DNA of 7,059 bases from Pseudomonadota bacterium (GCA_018827585.1 JAHJXP010000121.1:1-7059); one strand, 5' to 3'; numbered from the stretch's first letter, positions 1-5,350 are shown. Notes: a model not told the origin generated them from the sequence alone. Numbers and translations: made by a program.

Positions 1-126
1 CCAGGAGTCGTCCAGAAGTTTGCGTCGTTTGGGTTCCAGGTAGTCCCAGGGATCAATCAGGTAGGGCGTTTTGTGATCGTGGGCATGAATCAGGGGGTCA
101 GCACCTATATCATTAATATTTAACAT
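1..126 (-). CDS. Transposase, N-terminal fragment (runs off window)
   Basis: The minus strand opens with ATG at 126-124 and stays open for 42 codons to the window edge. The peptide contains IDPWDYLEPKRRKLLDDSW. This resembles the N-terminus of IS-encoded transposases, in which a DPW/F-x-x-L-x-P-K-R-R-x-L-L-D-x-S-W block precedes the first folded domain. The DDE catalytic core, if present, lies outside the window, so neither family nor intactness can be judged. A weak GGGATGA lies a few bases upstream of the ATG, and the upstream DNA (127-230) is AT-rich. The family assignment rests on memory of this motif, not on a search. It could also be an isolated transposase remnant, which would suit the decayed genes next to it. 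Confidence 0.55.
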   Translation of the reverse strand, partial: MLNINDIGADPLIHAHDHKTPYLIDPWDYLEPKRRKLLDDSW

Positions 127-206
127 TATTCATCCCAATGTTATGAAACCTTGTCAAGAGAAATATGCACAAATGTTAAATTATTTTAAAATGTTACGCC
201 GATTTT

Positions 207-234
207 GACTTTTTACGAGGTCGTCAGATTTGAC
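207..234. repeat. 28-bp imperfect direct repeat, copy 1
   Basis: This stretch matches 422-449 at 22 of 28 positions without gaps. The shared skeleton is GACTTyTTrCGAG, then TCAGATTT, and five of the six differences are transitions. The two copies bracket the C/G-rich hairpin cluster, so they may be the outer parts of one composite repeat or two copies of a dispersed intergenic motif. No function is visible. Confidence 0.5.
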
Positions 235-238
235 GAAC

Positions 239-276
239 TCAAAAAAAATAAATTCTTCCCTCCCCCGGCGGGAGGG
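239..276 (-). terminator. Possible rho-independent terminator for minus-strand transcripts
   Basis: CCCTCCC (258-264) and GGGAGGG (270-276) form a 7-bp stem with a 5-base loop. Read on the minus strand, the stem is followed after a short gap by a T-rich run ending in eight Ts (plus strand 240-248 is A-rich). This could end transcription coming from the hydrolase remnant. The T-run starts later than is ideal after the stem, and the hairpin may simply be one more unit of the repeat cluster. Confidence 0.4.
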
Positions 277-303
277 CTATAATAATAACTTTCTTCCTCT
301 TCC

Positions 304-326
304 CCTCCCCCACTTGCTGGGGGAGG
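304..326. repeat. C/G-rich hairpin repeat
   Basis: CCTCCCCC (304-311) and GGGGGAGG (319-326) are perfect 8-bp inverted arms around a 7-base loop. Further G-runs at 331-349 can pair with the same C-rich arm, giving alternative folds. It resembles REP-type dispersed intergenic repeats. No gene is encoded. Confidence 0.6.
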
Positions 327-391
327 CAGGAGGGGGCAAGGGGAGGGGAGAAAACAGGCAGAGATACGGCCGATTATCACCCCCACCCCAA

Positions 392-414
392 CCCTCCCCC
401 GTCAAGGGGGAGGG
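392..414. repeat. REP-like 9-bp perfect hairpin
   Basis: CCCTCCCCC (392-400), loop GTCAA, GGGGGAGGG (406-414): a perfect 9-bp stem. This C-tract, GTCAA, G-tract palindrome is a type seen dispersed between genes in many bacterial genomes. It is followed by G/A-rich sequence and not by a T-run on the plus strand, so terminator function is not supported. Confidence 0.65.
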
Positions 415-421
415 AGATTGG

Positions 422-449
422 GACTTCTTGCGAGACCATCAGATTTCAC
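422..449. repeat. 28-bp imperfect direct repeat, copy 2
   Basis: Partner of the repeat at 207-234 (22/28 identical). It lies just downstream of the stop codon of the minus-strand hydrolase remnant and closes the right side of the hairpin cluster. Confidence 0.5.
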
Positions 450-454
450 TCTTG

Positions 455-808
455 TCAAAACGAGGTCACCTCCTCGGCTGCGATCCGGTTCGAGAGTCGG
501 CCGAGCTTCTCTATCTCGACGGTGCAGACGTCGCCGACCTCCATGAAGGTCGGCGGCGTGCGGAACTTCGCCAGCCCCCCGGGGGTGCCCGTCGCCACGA
601 TGTCCCCCGGTTCCAGCGAGAAAATCTCCGAAAGGAAGGCCACCAGCGTCGGGACATCGTAGACCAGCTCCCGGGTGTTGGATCTCTGGAGTTCGCGATC
701 GTTTACCCAGAGCTTCACCTCCAGGTTGCCCGGATCGGGCAGCTCGTCGGCAGTCATCGCCCCGAGGCGATAACCCCGTTCCGCGTATTGGTACATGACC
801 AGTTTCAT
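455..808 (-). pseudogene. Fumarylacetoacetate hydrolase family gene with internal deletion
   Basis: The frame encodes 117 residues; complete family members are usually about 220-290 or more. Residues 19-117 match the C-terminal part of the FAH fold: TADELPDP, KLWVND, SNTRELVYDV, LVAFLSEIFSLEPGDIVATG, then TPGGLAKFRTPP, MEVGD and IEKLGRL. Residues 1-18 (MKLVMYQYAERGYRLGAM) look like the true N-terminus of such proteins. The middle, which holds the metal-binding acidic residues and the catalytic core, is missing, so the most economical reading is an in-frame internal deletion of roughly 100-150 codons. The start is supported by GGGAGGG 8 bases upstream of the ATG. FAH-family enzymes cleave C-C bonds in acylpyruvates or decarboxylate related catabolites. 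This product should be inactive. The ATG overlaps the stop of the upstream regulator remnant (ATGA), which points to an original operon. Confidence 0.8.
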
Positions 809-978
809 ACTGATACCCTCCCGTAGTTCATTGATGAAGATGCTTTGAGTGCACGGGCGATGTTTTCCTCCACGAGCTTGCTCTCCGGGGGAAGGGTCAT
901 GCTGATGATGTTTTTTTCGAGAAGTTTGTAGATCTTGCGCACCAGCAGGTCGGCAGTCAAGGGGTGTTATTTGGCCAT
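805..978 (-). pseudogene. GntR-type regulator N-terminal remnant with in-frame stop
   Basis: On the minus strand, ATG (978-976), GCC and AAA are followed by TAA (969-967). The same frame then continues for 53 codons to a TGA at 807-805. The downstream peptide LTADLLVRKIYKLLEKNIIS, then MTLPPESKLVEENIARALKA, follows the layout of the GntR winged-helix DNA-binding domain: an amphipathic first helix, a turn with LPPxSKL, then EExIARAL. After that helix the match stops and the frame ends inside the start of the hydrolase remnant (ATGA overlap), so the recognition helix and the whole effector domain are missing. A TTG at 960 could restart after the nonsense codon, but I see no good ribosome site. 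A divergent regulator beside a hydrolase and an amidase is a common catabolic layout. Identification is from pattern only. Confidence 0.5.
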
Positions 979-1022
979 CTTTTTAAGAATATTCTCTTCG
1001 TAACGAACTGCAGAGTCCCCCG

Positions 1023-1060
1023 ATACCGTCGTCCGTGTACCGTCGACGGGATACTATCCC
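1023..1060. promoter_or_regulatory. Operator-like palindromes between divergent genes
   Basis: Three overlapping symmetries lie here. GGGATA-C-TATCCC (1048-1060) is a perfect 13-base palindrome. CCGTCGACGG (1040-1049) is a perfect 10-base palindrome. ATACCGTCG (1023-1031) pairs with CGACGGGAT (1044-1052) at 8 of 9 positions. They overlap the promoter-like boxes of the minus-strand regulator remnant, as an autoregulatory operator would. No binding protein is shown. Confidence 0.4.
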
Positions 1061-1077
1061 GCCGCCGGCGGTGTCAA
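1051..1077 (-). promoter_or_regulatory. Possible sigma-70 promoter for the regulator/hydrolase remnants
   Basis: On the minus strand a perfect TTGACA (1077-1072) is followed after 15 bases by TAGTAT (1056-1051). The -35 is ideal and the -10 is good, but the spacer is 2 bases short of the optimum. The -10 lies inside the 13-base palindrome. Confidence 0.35.
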
Positions 1078-1155
1078 GAAAAATCTCTCCGGGCGGCCGG
1101 AACTGGGGGGCGGGAAGCGGCGGAAGATCCTCTTTAATTCTGTGGCAAATTCCCC

Positions 1156-1184
1156 TTGACACACAAAACTCCTTTCCGTATCCT
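1156..1184 (+). promoter_or_regulatory. Sigma-70 promoter for the amidase gene
   Basis: TTGACA (1156-1161), 17-base spacer, TATCCT (1179-1184). The -35 and the spacing are ideal, and the -10 matches TATAAT at four of six positions. It lies about 100 bases upstream of the amidase start and predicts a leader of roughly 90 bases. The TTG of this box is also an in-frame start candidate for a longer protein, which argues against that longer start. Confidence 0.55.
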
Positions 1185-1284
1185 CAACTTACGCAAAAGA
1201 AAGTTCTTATCAATCAGAGGCTGTTCGATCGGATCAAGGCGATCGAAGCGGGAAAAATTTCGGGGTCGTGAGTTGGAGGCTGCA

Positions 1285-2721
1285 ATGAACGATATCGTCT
1301 TCCTGCCAGCGCGCAAGCTTGCGCGCCTGATCCGCACCCGCAAGCTCTCTGCCGCCGAGGTGATGGGTGCCCACATCGCGCAGATCGAGCGCCTGAACCC
1401 AAAGGTGAACGCCATCGTCACCTTCCTGCCCGAGCAGGCGCTCGAAACGGCGAAGAGGTTCGATGCGCGCCTCGCCCGCACGAAGGGCGCCGGCGCGGAT
1501 GGACCCGTATCCGGACCACTGGCGGGCCTGCCGATCGCCTACAAGGACATGATCCAGACAAAGGGTATACGTACCACCTTCGGCTCGCCGATCTACGCCG
1601 ACCACGTGCCCGACGACGACCACGTGCTGGTCGAGCGGCTCGCGGCCGCCGGCGCGATCACCCTCGGGAAAACCAACACCCCCGAGTTCGCCGCGGGCAG
1701 CCAAACCTTCAACAAGGTATTCGGTGCGACCCTCAACCCCTACGATCTTGAGAAAACCTGCGGGGGCTCTTCGGGCGGCGCGGCGGTCGCAGTCGCCTGC
1801 GGTATGCTTCCTTTCGCCGACGGCTCGGACCTCGGAGGCAGCCTGCGCAACCCGGGAAACTTCTGCAATGTGGTGGGGTTTCGACCAACGCCGGGCCGCG
1901 TGCCGTATTACCCGGCCGTCGACGCCTGGGCGAGCCTCTCGGTGATCGGCCCGATTGCACGGTCGGTCGGGGACGCGGCATTCTTTTTTTCCGCAATGGC
2001 GGGCCCTGATCTTCGGTCGCCGATCAGCATCACCGAGCCTGGTAAGCGCTTTGCCCGCTCCCTGGCAAGGGATTTTAAGAAAGTACGCATCGCCTGGTCT
2101 AAGAATCTCGGGGGTCTTCCCGTAGAGAGGTGTGTGACCAAGGTCCTCGAGGCGCAGCGCAAGGTGTTCGTGTCGCTGGGCTGCATCGTCGAGGAGGCCG
2201 AACCGGACCTGTCCGGCGCGGACGAGGCGTTTCATGTGTTGCGCGCGGTGGGGTTCGTCCAGAAGTATGCCGAGTTGCTCCGGGAGCACCGCAATCAGAT
2301 CAAGGAAACGGTGATCTGGAACATTGAGGAGGGACTGAAACTCGACGGACCGCGGATCGCCCGCGCAATGGCGCTGAGATCTTCGATCTATCAACGGATG
2401 CGCTCCTTCATGGAGCGCTACGACTACCTGCTCCTGCCGGTGAACCAGGTGGCCCCCTTCCCGGTGACGCAGGCCTACGTCGACACCATCAACGGCGTGA
2501 AGCTCGGCAGCTACATCGACTGGATGAAAACCTGCTACACCATCACCGTCACCAGCCACCCGGCGATCTCGGTGCCGGCAGGCTTCACCGAAGACAAACC
2601 CGGCCTGCCCGTAGGGCTGCAGATCGTCGGCCGGTATCGCGATGACTTCGGCGTCCTGCAACTCGCGTATGCCTTCGAGCAAGAAACCCAGATCGCCGGC
2701 CGCCGGCCGCCTATCCTCTAA
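1285..2721 (+). CDS. Amidase signature (AS) family hydrolase
   Basis: 478 residues, the normal size for the family, apparently intact. AS enzymes hydrolyse carboxamides through a Lys-cisSer-Ser triad. All three positions are visible with FAAH-like spacing: Lys87 in AYKDM, Ser162 in GGSSGGAAVAVACG and nucleophile Ser186 in GSDLGGSLRNPG (75 and 24 residues apart). Also present are GPLAGLPIAYKD at the start of the core, LGKTNTPEFAAG before the signature, and the C-terminal SVPAGF/GLPVGLQIVG segment. No signal peptide is seen, so it is probably cytoplasmic. ATG 1285 is chosen because GGAGG lies 5 bases upstream; a longer TTG start at 1156 falls inside the promoter and adds 43 unconserved basic residues. 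It is divergent from a decayed GntR/FAH pair, suggesting a former role in breakdown of amide-containing organic compounds. It lacks cues for the GatA subunit of the amidotransferase (no gatB or gatC nearby). The substrate cannot be told from sequence. Confidence 0.9.
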   Translation: MNDIVFLPARKLARLIRTRKLSAAEVMGAHIAQIERLNPKVNAIVTFLPEQALETAKRFDARLARTKGAGADGPVSGPLAGLPIAYKDMIQTKGIRTTFGSPIYADHVPDDDHVLVERLAAAGAITLGKTNTPEFAAGSQTFNKVFGATLNPYDLEKTCGGSSGGAAVAVACGMLPFADGSDLGGSLRNPGNFCNVVGFRPTPGRVPYYPAVDAWASLSVIGPIARSVGDAAFFFSAMAGPDLRSPISITEPGKRFARSLARDFKKVRIAWSKNLGGLPVERCVTKVLEAQRKVFVSLGCIVEEAEPDLSGADEAFHVLRAVGFVQKYAELLREHRNQIKETVIWNIEEGLKLDGPRIARAMALRSSIYQRMRSFMERYDYLLLPVNQVAPFPVTQAYVDTINGVKLGSYIDWMKTCYTITVTSHPAISVPAGFTEDKPGLPVGLQIVGRYRDDFGVLQLAYAFEQETQIAGRRPPIL

Positions 2722-2767
2722 ATACCCGTAAATACACGCATCGCCTTCACTTCGGGCAGGCGCCTGT

Positions 2768-2795
2768 TTGACAATCCCCGGATCGTCGTTAAGTT
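2768..2795 (+). promoter_or_regulatory. Possible promoter for msrAB
   Basis: A perfect TTGACA (2768-2773) is followed after 16 bases by TAAGTT (2790-2795), a poor -10. It is positioned about 30 bases before the msrAB ATG. The strong -35 with a weak -10 would suit either low expression or an activator-dependent promoter. Confidence 0.3.
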
Positions 2796-2826
2796 ACACC
2801 AAAAGGAATGAAAGGTGGATGCAGCT

Positions 2827-3921
2827 ATGAAAAAATATCTGATAATGAGCATGATGGTGCTTTTTATCCTGGGGTGCGATACGGGCTACGGCGATCAGCG
2901 GGAGGTGAAGAAAAACATGGCGGAAACGAAGATGACAAGCGCAACGGCGACGTTTGCGGGCGGCTGCTTCTGGTGCGTGGAGTCGGACTTTGAAAAGGTG
3001 CCGGGTGTGTTGAAGGTCGTGTCCGGTTATAGCGGAGGCGCCGGTGAAAACCCGACCTATGAATCGTATGCAAAAAAAGGACATATCGAGGCCATCCAGA
3101 TCCTTTACGATCCTTCAAAGGCAACCTATGCGCAGCTGCTCGATGTCCTGTGGAGGCATATCGATCCGACCGATGGAGGAGGGCAGTTTGTCGACAGAGG
3201 CGCCTCTTACCGGAGCGCGATTTTCTATCATGACGAGGAGCAGAGGCGAATTGCCGAAAATTCAAAGAAAGGGTTGGAGAATTCCGGACGTTTCGCCAAA
3301 CCGATCACCACGGAGATCATCAAGTTTACCAAGTTTTACGAGGCGGAAGAGTATCACCAGGATTACTACAGGAAAAACCCGCTCCGGTACGGGTCCTATA
3401 GGCAGGGATCGGGGCGTGACCAGTTCCTTGAGAAGGTGTGGGCGCCGGGTCAATGCGATCTCCCGCCGAGGTCGGAGAAGCCCCCCGTCAAACGGGACGA
3501 TGCGACCTTGCTAAAAAGACTGACAGCGATGCAGTACCAGGTGACGCAGCAGGAGGGAACGGAGCCGGCCTTTCGGAATGAATATTGGGACAACAAGAAA
3601 GAGGGGATCTATGTGGATGTCGTCTCCGGGGAACCGCTGTTCAGCTCCCTGGATAAATACGATTCCGGCACCGGCTGGCCCAGTTTTATCCGGCCCCTTG
3701 AACCCGGCAATATCGTGGAGAGGGAGGATCGAAGCCTTTTCACGCGGCGCGTCGAGGTGAGGAGCAGGCGTGCGGACTCCCATCTCGGGCATGTCTTCCC
3801 GGACGGTCCGAAACCCACAGGCCTCCGGTACTGCATGAATTCGGCCGCAATGAGATTCATCCCCAAAGCGGACATGGAAACAGAGGGCTACGGCAACTAT
3901 CTGAAGCTGTTCGATCGATAG
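2827..3921 (+). CDS. msrAB: Lipoprotein methionine sulfoxide reductase MsrA-MsrB fusion
   Basis: 364 residues. It reduces both epimers of methionine sulfoxide in proteins: MsrA the S form, MsrB the R form. Residues 1-17 are a lipoprotein signal (MKK, hydrophobic stretch, FILGC17). Asp18 follows the lipidated Cys, which in E. coli favours retention in the inner membrane, so the enzyme should face the periplasm. MsrA spans about 39-205 with GGCFWC (catalytic Cys47, second Cys50) and EEYHQDYYRKNP near residue 177. MsrB spans about 229-359 with SGTGWPSF (280-287), DSHLGHVFPDGP and RYCMNS (catalytic Cys336). The MsrB part lacks the zinc CxxC pairs and closely resembles the MsrB domain of Neisseria PilB, but the resolving Cys in SGCGWPS is Thr here. 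There is no thioredoxin-like domain, so reducing power must come from another protein. ATG 2827 has AGGTGG 8 bases upstream; the in-frame GTG at 2815 overlaps that ribosome site. Confidence 0.95.
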   Translation: MKKYLIMSMMVLFILGCDTGYGDQREVKKNMAETKMTSATATFAGGCFWCVESDFEKVPGVLKVVSGYSGGAGENPTYESYAKKGHIEAIQILYDPSKATYAQLLDVLWRHIDPTDGGGQFVDRGASYRSAIFYHDEEQRRIAENSKKGLENSGRFAKPITTEIIKFTKFYEAEEYHQDYYRKNPLRYGSYRQGSGRDQFLEKVWAPGQCDLPPRSEKPPVKRDDATLLKRLTAMQYQVTQQEGTEPAFRNEYWDNKKEGIYVDVVSGEPLFSSLDKYDSGTGWPSFIRPLEPGNIVEREDRSLFTRRVEVRSRRADSHLGHVFPDGPKPTGLRYCMNSAAMRFIPKADMETEGYGNYLKLFDR

Positions 3922-3926
3922 GCCAA

Positions 3927-4343
3927 TTGATCCTCATCGCTTTCGAGGACGCGGCGTTCGGCCTCCCGGAAATCAAGGTCGGCATCGTGGGGGCTGCCTG
4001 TTTTCTTTCGCGGATACTGCCGCAGCCCCTGGTAAGGTACATGGCCTACTCCGGCGAGCCGATCGCCGCAGGGGAGATGAAGAATCTCGGCGTCATCTTG
4101 AGGGTGGTCCCCCGCGATCAGCTCTTCGATGCGGCAATGCAGATCGCCGAACAATTTGTACAGCGCCCGCCGCTCGCGCTGAGGGGATTCAAGAAGGCGA
4201 TGAACATCAACGAAGAGGTCCGGTTGAAGGAGAAATATCTCGCCGAAATTGAGTTTACCAGGCAACTAATGGCCAGCGAGGATTTCCAAGAGGCGCTGCA
4301 TGCGTTTATGGAGAAGAGAAAACCTGTCTTCAAGGGGAGATGA
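3927..4343 (+). pseudogene. Enoyl-CoA hydratase/isomerase (crotonase) 3' fragment
   Basis: The frame encodes 138 residues of a family normally about 255-270 long. It begins in the middle of the crotonase core: IAFEDAAFGLPEIKVGIVG matches the block after the second oxyanion-hole loop (usually GG.LALACD.RIA.EDA.FGLPE). It runs on through RYMAYSGEPIAAGEM and the C-terminal helices (LALRGFKKAMN, DFQEALHAFMEKRKPVFKGR), a normal family ending. The N-terminal half, including the first oxyanion loop and much of the CoA site, is absent. The homology starts within about 5 bases of the msrAB stop codon, so a deletion or insertion joint lies at about 3920-3930. There is no ribosome site for the TTG at 3927; translation is doubtful. 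The intact parent would act in beta-oxidation-like acyl-CoA breakdown. Confidence 0.8.
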
Positions 4344-4447
4344 CGGGCCGAAACGGAGGTTTTCACAAAGGCCGCTCCAGCCCGGACAGTTAGACGGCAT
4401 CCCCGGATCTTCGTGGAATATGTAAGGAAACAAGTAAAGGCATGTTT

Positions 4448-4499
4448 CCATTTTCCACCACATCTTTACTATAATAAGAAGTTTTGTGGTGGAAAATGG
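4448..4499. repeat. Hairpin repeat, 15-bp perfect arms (downstream end of small-gene unit)
   Basis: CCATTTTCCACCACA (4448-4462) and its exact reverse complement (4485-4499) enclose a 22-base AT-rich loop. It lies about 45 bases past the stop codon of the minus-strand small gene. The same arm sequence recurs at 4859-4871 and 4896-4908, so the gene sits between two hairpins of one type. It is not a standard terminator: no T-run follows the stem on the minus strand. Confidence 0.8.
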
Positions 4500-4544
4500 A
4501 TCGCCTCGCAGGAGACCCCCATCTGCTTTCTTGTTCTCCGGCCA

Positions 4545-4877
4545 TCATCCTTGGTGCGGCAGGATTTTTTCCAGATATCGGATCCTCGCCTGATAGGTTT
4601 TCAATTCCTGTTCATAGCTTTTCCGGGCCTGCAACTGTTTCTGCACTTCTTCCACCTGCCCTGATGGGATATGGCGGCTGACGCTTCTTCCCCGTTCCCT
4701 GAATTTCAGATAATGATACGAATAACCCTTCCCATGATAGTCCTTGCTGCGGAAATGAAGAGAACCCTTCGGAAGGTTGGAGAGAACCTGTTCGAGAGAA
4801 GCGGACATGTTTCGACAGCGCACCAGTTCCTCCCGGAGCATATCGGAGATCAGTCTATCATTTTCCACCACTTTCAT
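4545..4877 (-). CDS. Small conserved-looking protein of unknown function, hairpin-flanked
   Basis: 110 residues from the ATG at 4877. The frame stays open upstream to a TTG at 4916, but that extra part is just the hairpin arm translated. I do not recognise a named gene. The layout is an acidic/basic N-terminal helix (MKVVENDRLISDMLREELVR), then LPKGSLHFRSKDYHGKGYSY, a short strand-rich part (HYLKFRERGRSVSRHIP), and a helical, Gln/Glu/Lys-rich C-terminus likely to form a coiled coil (QVEEVQKQLQARKSYEQELK, then TYQARIRYLEKIL). The GSL-x(n)-Y-x-L-x-x-R-x-x-x-R-x-x-x-H-I-P and helix pattern recalls DUF6788-like small proteins often found near mobile or defence genes, but its usual Cys-containing motif is missing. 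No signal peptide and no catalytic motif are seen. No clear Shine-Dalgarno precedes the ATG, which lies in the loop of a 13-bp hairpin. It is probably a real gene. Confidence 0.65.
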   Translation of the reverse strand: MKVVENDRLISDMLREELVRCRNMSASLEQVLSNLPKGSLHFRSKDYHGKGYSYHYLKFRERGRSVSRHIPSGQVEEVQKQLQARKSYEQELKTYQARIRYLEKILPHQG

Positions 4878-4908
4878 GGCACCATTATCCACAATGTGGT
4901 GGAAAATG
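4859..4908. repeat. Hairpin repeat, 13-bp perfect arms, enclosing a start codon
   Basis: CATTTTCCACCAC (4859-4871) and GTGGTGGAAAATG (4896-4908) are perfect inverted arms around a 24-base loop. On the minus-strand transcript the loop contains the proposed ATG (4877-4875) of the small gene, and the 3' arm encodes its residues V3 to D7. The arm is identical to the core of the hairpin at 4448-4499. Confidence 0.75.
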
Positions 4909-4935
4909 GCAAGCAAAAAAATGAATCACGCGGGG

Positions 4936-5220
4936 TCAGACCGGATCAATCAAGTCTTTGAACGTGCGAACCGTCCGGTATTTTACATCGGCAAATTCCC
5001 GGAAGTGGGCCTGACCGCACTTGAGCCTTAGTTCTTCCTTTCTTCGAAGGTCATCGTTTTCCAGGGAAGATTTTGTCTCCGCTACGAAATAAATTTTGGT
5101 TCTATCCAACTTCAAAACCCAAAACCAGCGCCCAGAGTACTTGTCTAAAACGTTTTTCCCTCGATAAGGAGCATTACAGATGCAATATACCAGACGTGAA
5201 ATACGAATCTTCGGCGACAC
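4936..5220 (-). pseudogene. Type III restriction enzyme Res subunit, C-terminal remnant
   Basis: About 94 residues of a protein family normally 850-1000 long. KIYFVAETKSSLENDDLRRK and KCGQAHF match the end of the nuclease domain of type III Res subunits (usually ..YFVxETKGS...LR..E..KI.C...HF.AL). In this PD-(D/E)xK domain the first acid lies in a YNPDWA motif. Here the aligned segment reads YSGRWF, with the same spacing to VLKLD and ETK, so the metal-binding Asp is gone while Glu-x-Lys remains. The helicase/translocase part and the partner methylase are absent. The frame is open a further 50 bases or so upstream of 5220 without a recognisable match or a ribosome site. I infer a dead fragment of a lost restriction-modification system. 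Confidence 0.65.
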
Positions 5221-5350
5221 TCGTCGGGCGAGTTCATTGATTTCGGGTTGAAGGACGCAATGGGTTGCCGGCTTTTCCCCCGTTTATTCAGATTACACAC
5301 ACCCTTCCTGAACTAAATGATTGACTGATTTCGAGAACCATGCGAGAGTA
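5221..5350. other. Spacer with no recognisable feature
   Basis: Between the Res remnant and the 200-bp repeat I see no gene, RNA or mobile-element end. The last 30 bases share TGATTTCGA with the sequence just before the second copy of the repeat, so the repeat unit may begin slightly further left than listed. Confidence 0.5.

Larger units (their letters stand above)
127..454. other. Gene-free repeat-rich spacer
   Basis: I see no credible gene here. An open frame on the plus strand from about 230 is low-complexity Pro/Gly/Arg translation of the C/G-rich repeats and continues antisense to the hydrolase fragment. The first 80 bases are AT-rich. The rest consists of a flanking 28-bp direct repeat and three C-tract/G-tract hairpins, listed separately. 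Confidence 0.7.

Noticed and set aside
129..157. TTGACA on the minus strand (157-152) as promoter of the transposase fragment
   Set aside because: The matching -10 position (GATGAA) is poor and would overlap the ribosome site and start codon.
230..826. 198-codon plus-strand open frame
   Set aside because: It is composed of the C/G-rich repeats and then runs antisense to the FAH remnant; no ribosome site, no family resemblance.
1156..1284. Longer N-terminus for the amidase from TTG 1156
   Set aside because: The TTG is part of a TTGACA -35 box, and the ATG at 1285 has a proper GGAGG site and gives the normal family start.
1234..2682. 482-codon open frame on the minus strand, fully antisense to the amidase
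   Set aside because: It is a shadow of GC-rich codon use in the amidase. Its translation is rich in Arg/His/Gly without domain features, and the plus frame holds the full catalytic triad.
2757..2766. CAGGCGCCTG palindrome after the amidase as a terminator
   Set aside because: It is a 10-base palindrome without a real loop, followed by only three Ts and then by a TTGACA box.
4545..4877. HUH transposase (IS200/REP type) in the hairpin-flanked gene
   Set aside because: The only His pair-like stretch (YSYHYLKF) does not fit His-hydrophobic-His, and no downstream catalytic Tyr motif is seen.
4932..4942. GGGGTCAGACC as the end of a mobile element
   Set aside because: Similar motifs are familiar next to small transposase genes, but there is no partner copy or transposase here and it overlaps the end of the Res remnant.
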